DNA of 64,000 nucleotides, from contig NZ_LMCF01000012.1 of assembly GCF_001623075.1 (NCBI RefSeq), forward strand, positions 248,001 to 312,000, read 5' to 3'. The notes under the pieces were generated by a model, which was not told the origin of the DNA, made no database searches, and saw nothing but the letters and a program-made list of their open reading frames with translations. This document shows, in pieces, positions 26,201 to 36,401 of this stretch (position 1 is its first letter; each line of letters begins with the position of its first letter). The position numbers and the translations under genes are program-made. The stretch is from Pseudovibrio sp. Ad37 (GTDB taxonomy: Bacteria; Pseudomonadota; Alphaproteobacteria; Rhizobiales; Stappiaceae).

Positions 26201-27492
26201 GGACGCGTTTGGCCGTTCCCGCGAACCACGTATTTGAAGCTGGTCAGCTGTTCCACACCAACTGGTCCGCGTGCATGCATACGGCCAGTTGCGATGCCAA
26301 TTTCGGCGCCCATGCCAAACTCACCACCATCCGCAAACTGTGTGGATGCATTGTGAAGAACGATAGCCGAGTCCACTTCTGCAAGGAATTTGCGGGCCGC
26401 AATCTGGTCTTCTGTGATGATGCAGTCCGTGTGATTGGAACCGTAGATCCCGATATGCTCAATCGCATCTTCCAGACCGCCAACAATCTTTACAGAGATG
26501 ATCGCATCCAGATATTCAGTCGACCAGTCGTCATCAGTCGTCTCAGAAGCGGTTGGGCAAAGCGTCATGACGTCTTCATCACCGCGTATCTGGCAGCCCT
26601 TTTGTTGAAGAGCAGCAAGAATTGGCGGCAAAATGGTTGCTGCCACAGCTTCATCAACCAGCAGCGTCTCGGCAGCACCACAAATGCCTGTCCGGCGCAT
26701 CTTGGAATTGACGGTGATTTCAATCGCCTTATCCAGATCGGCCTTCTTATCGATGAAGATATGAACCAGACCTTCCAGATGCGCAAACACGGGCACACGG
26801 GCCTCATCCTGAACACGAGCAACAAGGCTCTTGCCACCACGCGGAATGATCACATCAAGATTACCATCCAGACCCTTCAGCATTTCGCCAACAGCAGCGC
26901 GGTCTTTCACCGGTACAATCTGAATGGCATCTACTGGCAGTCCGGCGTCTGCAAGGCCAGCCTGCAAAGCTTTATAGATAGCAAGGTTGGAGTTGATGGT
27001 GTCTGAACCGCCGCGCAGCACAACAGCATTACCAGCCTTCAGGCACAATGCTCCGGCATCCGCAGTCACGTTCGGGCGGCTCTCGTAGATTACGCCAATT
27101 ACACCAAGAGGCGTGCGGACGCGCGAGATGTCCAAACCGTTCGGACGTTTCCAATCTGCAATCGTAGAACCGACAGGGTCGTCCAGCTTGGCAATGTCTT
27201 CCAGTGCGCAGGCAATGGCTTCAATGCGCTCTTCGTTCAATGTGCCGCGATCAATAAAGGATGCCAGCTGACCATTGGCCTGCATGCTCTCCAGATCAAT
27301 CGCATTCGCTTTGAGGATCTCAGGGGTTGCAGCGCGAACAGCAGCTGCCATCGCTTGCAGACCTTTGTTCTTCTGGCTTGTGGGGGCAATGGCAAGAGTA
27401 CGTGCAGCAGCGCGTGCTTGTCTGCCAAGAGTTGCCATCAGGTCGCGAACATCGGTGTTGTCCGCATTTGCCACTTCAGAAGTATTCAGCAT
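26197..27492 (-). CDS. proA: Gamma-glutamyl phosphate reductase ProA
   Basis: 431 aa from the ATG at 27492. It is the second enzyme of proline synthesis, an aldehyde dehydrogenase-fold protein that reduces gamma-glutamyl phosphate. The active-site cysteine is in [16 protein letters not shown], and [18 protein letters not shown] plus [10 protein letters not shown] form the cofactor side. proB is 52 bp upstream and nadD overlaps downstream, in one cluster. Confidence 0.96.
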   Translation of the reverse strand: MLNTSEVANADNTDVRDLMATLGRQARAAARTLAIAPTSQKNKGLQAMAAAVRAATPEILKANAIDLESMQANGQLASFIDRGTLNEERIEAIACALEDIAKLDDPVGSTIADWKRPNGLDISRVRTPLGVIGVIYESRPNVTADAGALCLKAGNAVVLRGGSDTINSNLAIYKALQAGLADAGLPVDAIQIVPVKDRAAVGEMLKGLDGNLDVIIPRGGKSLVARVQDEARVPVFAHLEGLVHIFIDKKADLDKAIEITVNSKMRRTGICGAAETLLVDEAVAATILPPILAALQQKGCQIRGDEDVMTLCPTASETTDDDWSTEYLDAIISVKIVGGLEDAIEHIGIYGSNHTDCIITEDQIAARKFLAEVDSAIVLHNASTQFADGGEFGMGAEIGIATGRMHARGPVGVEQLTSFKYVVRGNGQTRP

Positions 27493-27544
27493 CTGCAAAA
27501 CCCTTAAGTCATCACTGGTTGAACTTGGTCAACCTAAACAGTTT

Positions 27545-28674
27545 CTATGAATTGTCCAAATCAGATGTAGAGAGCACAAGGTCGTCCGTATGGACCATTT
27601 CTGCCCGTCCCGGATAGCCGACAATGGCTTCAATTTCTTTGCTGTTGCGCCCGATGATGAGAGAGGCCTCACCGTAATCATAGGCCACAAGACCGCGACC
27701 CACATCATGACCGTCCGCATCTATAATACGCACAGCATCACCACGTGTGAATGTGCCATCCACTTTGGTCACCCCTGCTGGCAGCAGGCTCTTGCCCGCC
27801 TTCACAGCTTTTAGCGCACCTGCATCCAGCTGAATGGTGCCATGCGGCTTCAGGTGACCGCTGATCCACGTTTTGCGGGCACGGGCGGGTGAGGATGGAG
27901 CAGGGAACCATGTTGCCCGTGCACCATTTTCAATTGCGTTAAGCGGGTTCATGGTCTTGCCACTGGCAATGATCATGGATGTACCTGCGCTCTGCGCAAT
28001 CTTGGCTGCATCAATCTTGGTCTTCATGCCACCGGAGGAGAAGGCCGTTCCCGGCGCTCCGGCCATGGCCTCAATCTCCTGTGTCACCTGAGGAACCTCA
28101 GGTAGGAAGATGGCATCAGGATCTGTCTGCGGAGCGGCGGTGTAAAGCCCGTCCACATCAGACAGCAGCACAAGAAGATCCGCACTCGCCATGGTCGCCA
28201 CACGGGCGCCCAGACGGTCGTTATCACCATAGCGGATCTCGGAGGTCGCAACGCTGTCATTCTCGTTGATGATCGGCACAGCGCCCATCTTCAGCAATGT
28301 GCCAATCGTCTCGCGCGCATTGAGGTAACGACGGCGCTCTTCCGTGTCGCCGAGCGTCAGCAGAATCTGGCCAGCCGTTAACCCGCGCGCGCCGAGAATT
28401 TCAGAATATGCCTGAGCAAGTGCAATCTGGCCCACAGAAGCCGCGGCTTGCGCCTGCTCCAGTTTGAGCGGACCAGCTGGCAGACCAAGCACACCACGAC
28501 CAAGAGCAATGGAACCGGAAGAGACCACCAGTACTTCTTTCCCAGCTTCGGAAAGAGCCTGAAGGTCATCTGCCAGCGATTCCAGCCACTCACGCTTCAA
28601 TCGGCCCTTTTCTACCAGAAGGGCAGAGCCGATTTTTACGGTGATGCGCTTATAGTCGCTCAGACTTCGAGCCA

Positions 28675-28675
<1 letters not shown>
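27545..28675 (-). CDS. proB: Glutamate 5-kinase ProB with PUA domain
   Basis: 376 aa, first enzyme of proline synthesis. The amino acid kinase domain ([50 protein letters not shown]) covers residues 8-260 and a C-terminal PUA domain 280-365. The start at 28675 overlaps the obgE stop in TAATG, giving translational coupling, and is preferred over a GTG 12 nt upstream. Confidence 0.96.
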
Positions 28676-29772
<1,097 letters not shown>

Positions 29773-29826
29773 CTATTGCGCTCTCGCCAAGGGCGGAACG
29801 GCAAATCTGGCTAATTTTATTGCTTA

Positions 29827-29872
29827 AGCGTGTTCCCGAAAAGTGTCTAGCGCTTTCCGGAAAAGAATAAGC
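29827..29872. repeat. Interspersed palindromic repeat, copy 3 of 3
   Basis: About 46 bp with AGCGTGTTCCCGAAAAG at one end and CTTTCCGGAAAAG then ATAAGC at the other, between obgE and the first GNAT gene. It has the same frame of conserved positions as copies 1 and 2. Confidence 0.55.
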
Positions 29873-29997
29873 AACCTGATTTATGGTTTGCTGCCCTGAA
29901 CAGCCAAAAGGCTCACGAACATCAATTCGCAAGCCTTTTAAAATTCAGATGCGCAAGAACAAATCCCTAAAGACAAGTTGCTTTAGAGACTGGAACG

Positions 29998-30543
29998 TCA
30001 GGCCGCAATCGCCTGCATCGATGTCCATCTGTCCCGGGTCAGCGTAACTGTAGTGTAATCCATTTCGAGATCACCACGTGCGCGGTTCTTCTCTTTAGTC
30101 TCGCCAGTTATCTCAAACCCGTTCTTCTGAAGCACATTCAGAGACTTCGGATTAATGGTGAACAGGCCAGTGTTCATCGCAGCCGCATTCAGCCGGTTGA
30201 ACACGTAGTCGCATATCAGGTTGGTCGCTTCACTGGCATAACCTTTACCCCATTGGGATTTAGCCAGCCAGTAACCGAGGTGCGGTGTTGTCGAGACATT
30301 GCGGATGCCGATGACGCCGACAAGGCCTTCGCCATTATCGATCACCCAGTTGATCTCTTCGCTGTGAGATGTCGTGCGGCAATGATCAAACCACCAGTCA
30401 CCATCATCCTTTGTATAAGGATGCGGAACGACAGTCAGCATCTTGCTCACATCGAAATCATTCAAAGACGCATTATGAATATCAAAATCACTCTCGCGAA
30501 AATCGCGTAGGATCAAGCGCTCGGATTGTAACTCCGGGAACAT
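29998..30543 (-). CDS. GNAT acetyltransferase, RimJ/RimL type (array member 1)
   Basis: 181 aa acetyl-CoA-dependent N-acetyltransferase. Acetyl-CoA motif A is WGKGYASEATNLICDYVF and motif B is NPKSLNVLQKNGFE. The opening FPELQSERLILRDF is shared with other array members, and VSKMLTVVPHPYTKDDG is nearly the same as in member 2, marking them as close paralogues. The substrate is unknown; the family includes ribosomal-protein N-terminal acetyltransferases and drug-modifying enzymes. It is separated from the rest of the array by the plus-strand cspA/TetR/OsmC/CPBP block. Confidence 0.9.
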   Translation of the reverse strand: MFPELQSERLILRDFRESDFDIHNASLNDFDVSKMLTVVPHPYTKDDGDWWFDHCRTTSHSEEINWVIDNGEGLVGVIGIRNVSTTPHLGYWLAKSQWGKGYASEATNLICDYVFNRLNAAAMNTGLFTINPKSLNVLQKNGFEITGETKEKNRARGDLEMDYTTVTLTRDRWTSMQAIAA

Positions 30544-31397
30544 GACAATCTCTTCTTATTCTTCTTGGAGCGCTTGGCTTGTTGTCGCTGGCGCTCTTTC
30601 TCTTAAGTACACGAAGATAGCGTCAAACCCGTCGAGCCATGTGCTCGCAACGCGCCGGTGCTATCCAACCCTTGCTTTTGGTTCCTGAGATCTCAAGTGA
30701 ACCCCTGCCACGAGTGCTGGGTACGATCACAAAGGGACGAGGGAGCAAAAGGCTGTTGCCGCAACCTTGCTCAAAGACCCTATCCTGCCATCTGCTGAAA
30801 GTCGCGGAACGCATAAACAGACGCGCCAGCCAGATCAGAGGAGCAGGACCCATCTTCAATTGCCCGATAAACACACACAGATCGGAGAATCAAAGGTGAT
30901 CGACGCCTGCATCTTTATTCACAGGGGAACAAAGTAAGCAGACAACAGCATCTTGGAGGTTTCAAAATCCGAGAGGAACTTCAAAGCTTGGGGGCGGTCA
31001 CTATCTCGGACCACTCCCTATTGCAAGCAGTTAGAGCATATTTCTGGAATATTTTTCACATGCTGAGGAATATTCGCTCAAATATCGACAAATCCGGCAA
31101 TGCAACCGCCAGGAGTCTCCAATATCGAGTTTCCCTCAATTTTATGCGTTTTGTGAAAAGATCAGGGAATAAGTTAGGATTTGACTCAGTAAAAACACAG
31201 GGAATTTAAAAAAAATGGCTCTACACGCCTCAAATGGAAAGCTGGATCTTTACTTATCAGTCAATATGTGGAATGCCGTCTCTACGTTAAGACTATCGAC
31301 CCTGTCTCCTTTTTAGGCGTCAGTGCACTCGATTTCGCCCTGACGCAACCAAAGCTATCTGCATGTCGCAGCGGCACACTAACTAGGAGATATCACG
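30544..31397. other. Long intergenic region with hairpins and the cspA leader
   Basis: 854 bases without a convincing gene. The part 30640-30900 is GC-richer than the rest. It holds a near-palindrome (30680-30703, GGTTC and GAACC arms around TGAGATCTCA) and a stem-loop GAGCAAAAGG/CCTTGCTC (30743-30772), so it may encode a structured RNA. A weak 83-codon frame on the minus strand lacks a ribosome site and family features. From 30900 to 31300 the sequence is AT-rich. The last 90 bases contain a stem GCGTCAG/CTGACGC (31317-31346), probably in the cold-shock gene leader. Confidence 0.4.
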
Positions 31398-31604
31398 ATG
31401 GCTAAAGGCACCGTGAAATGGTTCAACAGCACTAAAGGTTTCGGTTTTATTGCACCTGAAGATGGAAGCAAAGACGTATTTGTTCACATCTCTGCAGTAG
31501 AGCGCTCCGGTCTGTCTACTCTGGCTGATGGCCAGGACGTAACTTACGAATTGGAAGCTGGTCGTGATGGCCGTCAGAGCGCTGTAAACCTCGAAACCGT
31601 ATAA
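31398..31604 (+). CDS. cspA: Cold-shock protein CspA family
   Basis: 68 aa single cold-shock domain. RNP1 KGFGFI and RNP2 VFVHIS are intact. It is a nucleic-acid chaperone that melts RNA structure and antiterminates. AGGAG lies 8 nt before the ATG, a hairpin-bearing leader precedes it and a strong terminator follows. It is a stand-alone gene between GNAT member 1 and the TetR regulator. Confidence 0.96.
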   Translation: MAKGTVKWFNSTKGFGFIAPEDGSKDVFVHISAVERSGLSTLADGQDVTYELEAGRDGRQSAVNLETV

Positions 31605-31622
31605 TTCGAGCTGTTCAGTGAA

Positions 31623-31652
31623 AAAGAGCGCAGCAATGCGCTCTTTTTTTTG
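31623..31652 (+). terminator. Rho-independent terminator after cspA
   Basis: The 10-bp stem AAAGAGCGCA/TGCGCTCTTT with a GCAA tetraloop is followed by a run of T. Confidence 0.93.
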
Positions 31653-31851
31653 TCTGGAATTTGGCCCAGACATCAATAAACCTACAATGAGATAGCCATC
31701 AGGCTTCCATTCAGCCAAAATGCTCCTCTACAGAATACCATCCTCCCCAAATCCGGCTCCCAACATCATGCTTCGCCGTGATGCCAGCTGATGCCTCCAC
31801 ATTCCATTCCCTTGCAATCTTGTTTCTCCTCACCAAACTCACTAGAGCTTA

Positions 31852-31872
31852 GTGTAAGATACGGTATCGTAC
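31852..31872. promoter_or_regulatory. Likely TetR operator, site 1 (own promoter)
   Basis: A 21-bp site, 24 bp before the TetR ATG, contains the dyad GATAC-G-GTATC. Aligned without gaps it agrees at 17 of 21 positions (counted by eye) with site 2 before the OsmC gene; both begin GTGTA and end TCGTAC. Confidence 0.65.
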
Positions 31873-31896
31873 CCACGTGAGAGACGGAAAACCTGC

Positions 31897-32529
31897 ATGG
31901 AATCAGAGAAAAAGGTATCGCGCGGCGAAAAGCGGAAAAATGAGCTTTTAGAAATTGCAGCTGATGCGATCATCGAACTTGGCTATGCCAACACCTCGAT
32001 GGATGAGATCGTCAGACGAGCCCGCGCCTCCAAGACCACAGTCTACAGACACTTCAAAAACAAAGAAGCAATGTTGGCAGAGATTGTCAGCAACCTGTCT
32101 GAAGGGCCTGTCCTCTCCATAAAACCTCTCGACTCAAACGAAGATGGTGGCTCCCGTCAGGAGCTTGAAGAGATTCTTTTTGTCTTTGGTAAGGCTGTCT
32201 TGACCCTCATCTATGATGACAGAACTCTGGGCCTTTGGCGTATGTTGATAGGTGAGGGCAGTCGCGCTCCTCATATTACCAAATCATTTTTCCAGCTTGG
32301 CCCCAAACGAGCAACCTCCAGCATTGCCCAACAGCTTCAGCTTGCGAGCGACCTTGGCATCGTTGCCATTGAACATCCTGAAAACGCAGCGGCCATATTC
32401 ATGGGCATGTTGAGAGAGGACACTCATCTCGCTCTTCTGCTAGGTGTTCAATCCGCGCCGGACGAGCAGGAAATTTCAGGCCATGTTCGCCAATGCGTGC
32501 GTGATTTTATGAAGGCTTATGGGGTCTGA
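31897..32529 (+). CDS. TetR/AcrR family regulator next to OsmC gene
   Basis: 210 aa. The HTH is at residues 15-62 (NTSMDEIVRRARASKTTVYRHFKNKEAM), with an AcrR-type C-terminal domain (AAIFMGMLREDTHLALLLG). Near-identical 21-bp sites lie just before its own ATG and before the OsmC-like gene downstream, so it probably represses both. The inducer is unknown; OsmC targets suggest organic peroxide or a reactive electrophile. Confidence 0.92.
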   Translation: MESEKKVSRGEKRKNELLEIAADAIIELGYANTSMDEIVRRARASKTTVYRHFKNKEAMLAEIVSNLSEGPVLSIKPLDSNEDGGSRQELEEILFVFGKAVLTLIYDDRTLGLWRMLIGEGSRAPHITKSFFQLGPKRATSSIAQQLQLASDLGIVAIEHPENAAAIFMGMLREDTHLALLLGVQSAPDEQEISGHVRQCVRDFMKAYGV

Positions 32530-32589
32530 CACCAACCAGCGTGGAACCGTAGAAAACAGCCATGCTTGACGAAAGTGATTTTTGTCTGC

Positions 32590-32618
32590 TAAGTGTACGG
32601 TACAGTGTCGTACACTTA
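32590..32618. promoter_or_regulatory. Likely TetR operator, site 2 (OsmC promoter)
   Basis: Perfect 10-bp arms TAAGTGTACG and CGTACACTTA with a 9-bp spacer, ending 12 bp before the OsmC ATG. The inner 21 bp matches site 1 at 31852-31872. Confidence 0.72.
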
Positions 32619-32629
32619 CGGAGGTAGAG

Positions 32630-33217
32630 ATGCTTAACAATAACACTGTGACACATCCCATCGTGACCCGGGCAGCAGCCATGCCAACACCCCAGCACAT
32701 CAGCCTAAACAAAATCAAGAAGTCAAAGGAAGGCATGGAGCTTGAGGTTGATTTCATCGCAGAGTTGACAGGCGATGGCTTGGTTAAGACCGGCGTGGTC
32801 CAACCCAACGTTCCCGGTTTTGGTGCGTTCGAAGTTCTCTGCGACGAGGGCTCATCCATTGGCGGCACGGATACAGCTCCCGCACCATTGTCTTACCTGG
32901 CCGCGGGTATCGGCTTCTGCCTGCTCACGCATGTGCATGGGTTGGCTCAGTCCCGGAAGCTGAACATCTCCTCCATCAAGCTGGAGCAGAAAATGAAGTT
33001 CCAGTCCAGAATTCCGGGAATGACCGCTGAAGAAGGCTCGGACATGCTTGGTGTTTCAAAAGGCGTCGAGACAGTCATCATCATCGAATCGCAAGAAGAC
33101 CCATCTCTGATTGCCTCTTTGGTGGAGGCGAGTGAGAAAGCCTGCATGGCGCTTCAAACCGTCGTAAATGCAGTCCCGGCATCGACCACCATCATCAACA
33201 ACGGCCAGAAACTCTGA
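32630..33217 (+). CDS. OsmC-like hydroperoxide-handling protein
   Basis: 195 aa from the ATG at 32630, which has GGAGGT directly upstream. It is an OsmC/Ohr-fold protein; the two cysteines expected to form the redox pair are Cys97 (GIGFCLLTHVHG) and Cys172 (EKACMALQTV). The family reduces organic hydroperoxides using dithiol cofactors. The N-terminal 25 residues are extra relative to the minimal domain. It is probably controlled by the upstream TetR regulator through the site at 32590-32618. Confidence 0.88.
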   Translation: MLNNNTVTHPIVTRAAAMPTPQHISLNKIKKSKEGMELEVDFIAELTGDGLVKTGVVQPNVPGFGAFEVLCDEGSSIGGTDTAPAPLSYLAAGIGFCLLTHVHGLAQSRKLNISSIKLEQKMKFQSRIPGMTAEEGSDMLGVSKGVETVIIIESQEDPSLIASLVEASEKACMALQTVVNAVPASTTIINNGQKL

Positions 33218-33326
33218 GCCAGAATTGATGCGTAGGGCAGCCTCTCAAGCAAAATCGTTTGAGATGTTGCCCTCCTCTCCATTTCTCCTTCTCAACAATG
33301 TCTCCGAGAAGGACGGAGGAAATACA

Positions 33327-34052
33327 ATGACATCTTCTTCCCAACACAACTACTTCCCCACCACCTTTCGCAACCAGCTCATGGCAACAATCGTCTGGGC
33401 TCAGGTCTTTGTTCTCTATTGCATTGGCCTATTGGTTTTCACCGAACAGAACACAAGTCAGATTTTCTGGGCAGATCCGTTCATCAAGATCGTGCCGATT
33501 TACGTCTCTACCTGGCTCATCATTTTCACCTCACTGCTCTTGGGCTGGTTTTGCTTTAACAAACTCGGCTGGGCAGGCTTGATAAAGCATACGCCCGGTT
33601 TGCAGATCGTGAGCGGTGTAAGCACAGCAATCATCATCACATGCATTATCTGGGCGTTTTTCGGGAGTGAACTGCCTGACTTTGTCCCGGCAGAAGAAAG
33701 CTCACGTCCAGGCTATCTCTTCGGCATGGTGGCTGGTTACGGCGAAGAACTCGTCTTCCGCATGTTATTGAGTGGGCTGGTCTTCTTCGGAATGTTCAAA
33801 CTGCTGTCAGGCGTTGAGTACAGGTATCGCGTGTTCTGGTCTGCTGGCACTGCAATCCTCATCGCAGCACTAGCTTTTGTCTTCCTTCATGAGCTTGGAG
33901 AACTGGATAGCATCTTATTGTGGAACTTGATCGCCACACGCATTCTCGTTCCCGGCATCATAATGGGGAGCCTGTTTTTTCTGGTCGGTCCGGGCTTTCT
34001 CATCTTCATGCACAGCACCATGCACATCATGATACCGCTGCTATTCGACTGA
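33327..34052 (+). CDS. CPBP/Abi-like intramembrane protease family protein
   Basis: 241 aa from the ATG at 33327 with GGAGGA upstream; six to seven membrane helices. The segment GYGEELVFRMLLSG carries the EE-x-x-x-R-type motif of CPBP (type II CAAX-prenyl-endopeptidase-like) proteins, and HELGE and FMHSTMHIMIP supply the downstream histidines. In bacteria these often give bacteriocin self-immunity or process membrane peptides; no bacteriocin-like peptide was seen nearby. It is about 110 bp after the OsmC gene and probably co-transcribed. Confidence 0.7.
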   Translation: MTSSSQHNYFPTTFRNQLMATIVWAQVFVLYCIGLLVFTEQNTSQIFWADPFIKIVPIYVSTWLIIFTSLLLGWFCFNKLGWAGLIKHTPGLQIVSGVSTAIIITCIIWAFFGSELPDFVPAEESSRPGYLFGMVAGYGEELVFRMLLSGLVFFGMFKLLSGVEYRYRVFWSAGTAILIAALAFVFLHELGELDSILLWNLIATRILVPGIIMGSLFFLVGPGFLIFMHSTMHIMIPLLFD

Positions 34053-34102
34053 TCCCAAAACTTGTCGCGCGCACCCATCGGCACGCGACAAGCAATTCAT
34101 CT

Positions 34103-34654
34103 TCAAACCGTCACCGCCCGCATGGCTTCCCATAAATGGCGGGTGAGCTCCACGTTGATAAGAGTGACTTCTTCTTCTCCGCGAGCGCGACTTTTTTCTG
34201 GCTCCGAGCCGATCGTCTGGAAACCGTTCTTCGCCAGCACATTCAGGGACCCGTCATTTTCTTCAAAGGCGCCGGAAGTCACTTTGCTCACACCCAGTTC
34301 CTCAAAGCAGTAATTGACCACGGCCTCAGTTGCCTCGCTCATATAGCCTTTGCCCCAGAACGGTTGACCCAGCCAATAACCAATGCGCGGGAAGCCATCT
34401 TCTGGGATGCGTATTCCAATGACGCCTGAGAACCCATGTTCGGATTCAATAACCCAGTTCGTCTCTTTGCTTAGCGGTGTCTCCTTGATGTGGTTCAACC
34501 ACCACTCCCCATCCGCTTTTGTGTATGGGTGGGGCACCACAGTCAGCATCTTGCTGACTTCAAAATTGCTGATGTACTCGCAGATTGGCTCCAGATCACC
34601 CTGCTGAAACTGGCGGAGTGTCAGGCGGTTTGTTTTGAGTTCAGGAAACATCAT
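34103..34654 (-). CDS. GNAT acetyltransferase, RimJ/RimL type (array member 2)
   Basis: 183 aa. Motif A is WGKGYMSEATEAVVNYCF and motif B NDGSLNVLAKNGFQ. The block VSKMLTVVPHPYTKADGEWW is almost shared with member 1, so the two are sister paralogues now 3.5 kb apart. Two adjacent ATGs are possible starts (MMFPEL). It is the last gene of the eight-gene run and lies 70 bp after member 3. The substrate is unknown. Confidence 0.9.
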   Translation of the reverse strand: MMFPELKTNRLTLRQFQQGDLEPICEYISNFEVSKMLTVVPHPYTKADGEWWLNHIKETPLSKETNWVIESEHGFSGVIGIRIPEDGFPRIGYWLGQPFWGKGYMSEATEAVVNYCFEELGVSKVTSGAFEENDGSLNVLAKNGFQTIGSEPEKSRARGEEEVTLINVELTRHLWEAMRAVTV

Positions 34655-34724
34655 TAATCCAACTTGTTGCGTTTGGAGTGCTTAGTCGGTGTGCCGCAAA
34701 CACTCTGTAATTCCATAATGGTCG

Positions 34725-35270
34725 TTAGGCAGGGGCATGCCGTGCTGCCCACTGTTCCCGCGTTAAACTGAGAGAAATATTCGGCAGCGTCTCTTCTGGC
34801 CGGGAGCGCGGAGTTGAAAAGCCTCTTCCAACCTCCTGAAAACCCAGTTTGGTCAGAACGCGCAGGCTTCCGGGGTTCTCTTCAAGCGCAGAGGTATAAA
34901 TCGTGGGCAGGCCAAGTGTCTCAAAACCATATGCAGTAACGGCCTGAGCAGCCTCACTCATATAGCCTTTGCCCCACAGATGCTCAGCAAGCCAATACCC
35001 AAGAATTGGCTTGCCGCTTTGAAGCTTCATCAGAGTGATCGCGCCGGAAAAGCCAGCAGGCCCCTCAATCACCCAGGCGATTTTCTCTGAGAGTGGAGTG
35101 GTCAGGCAGTAGTTGATCCACCATTCTCCGTCTGCCTTGGAATAAGGGTAAGGCACTTCAGAGAGTGTTTTACTAACTGCGAAATTGTCGGTGAACTTGC
35201 AAAGTGGCTCCAGATCAGAATGCCTGAACTGGCGCAGTATCAGCCTGTCTGTTTTTAGGTCAGGAAACAT
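34725..35270 (-). CDS. GNAT acetyltransferase, RimJ/RimL type (array member 3)
   Basis: 181 aa. It opens FPDLKTDRLILRQF. Motif A is WGKGYMSEAAQAVTAYGF and motif B NPGSLRVLTKLGFQ. The substrate-side loop VSKTLSEVPYPYSKADGEWW links it to members 1 and 2. The gap to member 4 is 9 bp, so it should be on the same transcript. Confidence 0.9.
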   Translation of the reverse strand: MFPDLKTDRLILRQFRHSDLEPLCKFTDNFAVSKTLSEVPYPYSKADGEWWINYCLTTPLSEKIAWVIEGPAGFSGAITLMKLQSGKPILGYWLAEHLWGKGYMSEAAQAVTAYGFETLGLPTIYTSALEENPGSLRVLTKLGFQEVGRGFSTPRSRPEETLPNISLSLTREQWAARHAPA

Positions 35271-35279
35271 CTTGAATAC

Positions 35280-35846
35280 TCACGAATTCATGTCTGAATT
35301 AGTCAGTCGAAGAAAGTCATTTCGGGTTATCTGAAGCTGGGTCTCATCAAATTCCACATTGTCCCGCGCACGGCAGGCGTGTTTAGCCTCACCAGTAATC
35401 TTGAAACCCATCTTGGTCAGCACCCGCATGGAGGCCGGGTTCTCCTTGAACACGCCGGTCCGCACCACATGCAGCGCCCGCGCTTCAAACAGATAATCAA
35501 GAACAACACGCAAAGCCTCACTCATCAGCCCTTTGCCCCAATGCTCGCGCCCAAGCCAGTAGCCAACGCTCGCAGCTCCATGCAACTCCTTCGCTTTAAA
35601 ACCACCACAAAACTGCCCATCAAGCTCAATTGCCCAGGTCACATTCTCAGCTGTATTGTTGGCAAGCGCCTGCTCAATATAATCCCGCCCATCCGCTTCC
35701 AAAAACGGATGCGGTTGACTGCTCAGCGACTTGGAGACCTCAAAATCCCCCAAGTACGCACAAAGCCTCTCCAAGTCCTCAGATCGCATCTCGCGCAATA
35801 CTAGTCGCTCGCTGCGTAGAACAGGAAAGGTGCTTTGGGTTGTCAT
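35280..35846 (-). CDS. GNAT acetyltransferase, RimJ/RimL type (array member 4)
   Basis: 188 aa from the ATG at 35846, with AAGG 9 nt upstream; a TTG at 35855 that overlaps the member 5 stop is an alternative. Motif A is WGKGLMSEALRVVLDYLF and motif B NPASMRVLTKMGFK. It keeps the HPFLEADGRDYIEQA loop seen in varied form through the array. Confidence 0.9.
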   Translation of the reverse strand: MTTQSTFPVLRSERLVLREMRSEDLERLCAYLGDFEVSKSLSSQPHPFLEADGRDYIEQALANNTAENVTWAIELDGQFCGGFKAKELHGAASVGYWLGREHWGKGLMSEALRVVLDYLFEARALHVVRTGVFKENPASMRVLTKMGFKITGEAKHACRARDNVEFDETQLQITRNDFLRLTNSDMNS

Positions 35847-35851
35847 GGCGC

Positions 35852-36400
35852 TCAACCTTCCGCTTCTGCTAAGTCCACAAAATCGGCTTTGGGCAATGCA
35901 AGCCGGAGATGTGGAACCATGATATCACCGCGTCCTTTAGAGGGGATAGTTTCTTCGCCAACTTTGCTGAAGCCCATCTTATCCAACAAATGAGAGGAGG
36001 CAGGATTGTCGGCAAACACACCGGCCCCAAAGTTCGTAACAAAGTGCTGCTCAAATCCGAAACGCAGAACTGTACGCAGAGCTTCGCTCATGTAGCCACG
36101 CCCCCAATAAGGCTCACCCATCCAATAACCGGTCCAGCCAGTACCATCCTCAAACTTTGCCCAGATGCAACCGACAAGGCCAGTCCCATCGTCAATGGCC
36201 CATAACACAACACTGGCAGGATCACTGGTCTTGCTGCTATGTATGTAGAACCTGCCAGTCTCTTCTGTAAACGGATGCGGCATGCCCGAAAGCATGCTCG
36301 CAATCGCGTAAGAGTTCGCCAGCTGGACAAGGCGATCCAGATCGCCGTCTTCAAGCATGCGCAATCGAAGACGGTCTGTTTTCAGCTCTGGAAAAGCCAT
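35852..36400 (-). CDS. GNAT acetyltransferase, RimJ/RimL type (array member 5)
   Basis: 182 aa. Motif A is WGRGYMSEALRTVLRFGF and motif B NPASSHLLDKMGFS. It opens FPELKTDRLRLRML. The gap to member 6 is 1 bp, giving close coupling. An unusual pair of serines replaces the R/V positions of motif B, but the core Asn and Gly-Phe remain. Confidence 0.9.
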   Translation of the reverse strand: MAFPELKTDRLRLRMLEDGDLDRLVQLANSYAIASMLSGMPHPFTEETGRFYIHSSKTSDPASVVLWAIDDGTGLVGCIWAKFEDGTGWTGYWMGEPYWGRGYMSEALRTVLRFGFEQHFVTNFGAGVFADNPASSHLLDKMGFSKVGEETIPSKGRGDIMVPHLRLALPKADFVDLAEAEG

Positions 36401-36401
36401 C

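Noticed and set aside
26113-27006. 297-codon open frame on the plus strand
   Set aside because: It lies opposite proA and the end of nadD; composition reflects the complementary strand of conserved genes.
30623-30874. 83-codon minus-strand frame in the gap after GNAT member 1
   Set aside because: It has no ribosome site and no recognisable family; kept only as a note for the unexplained segment.
33327-34052. CPBP-like protein as bacteriocin immunity
   Set aside because: No precursor peptide, export gene or bacteriocin biosynthesis gene was seen near it; kept only as a family-level call.
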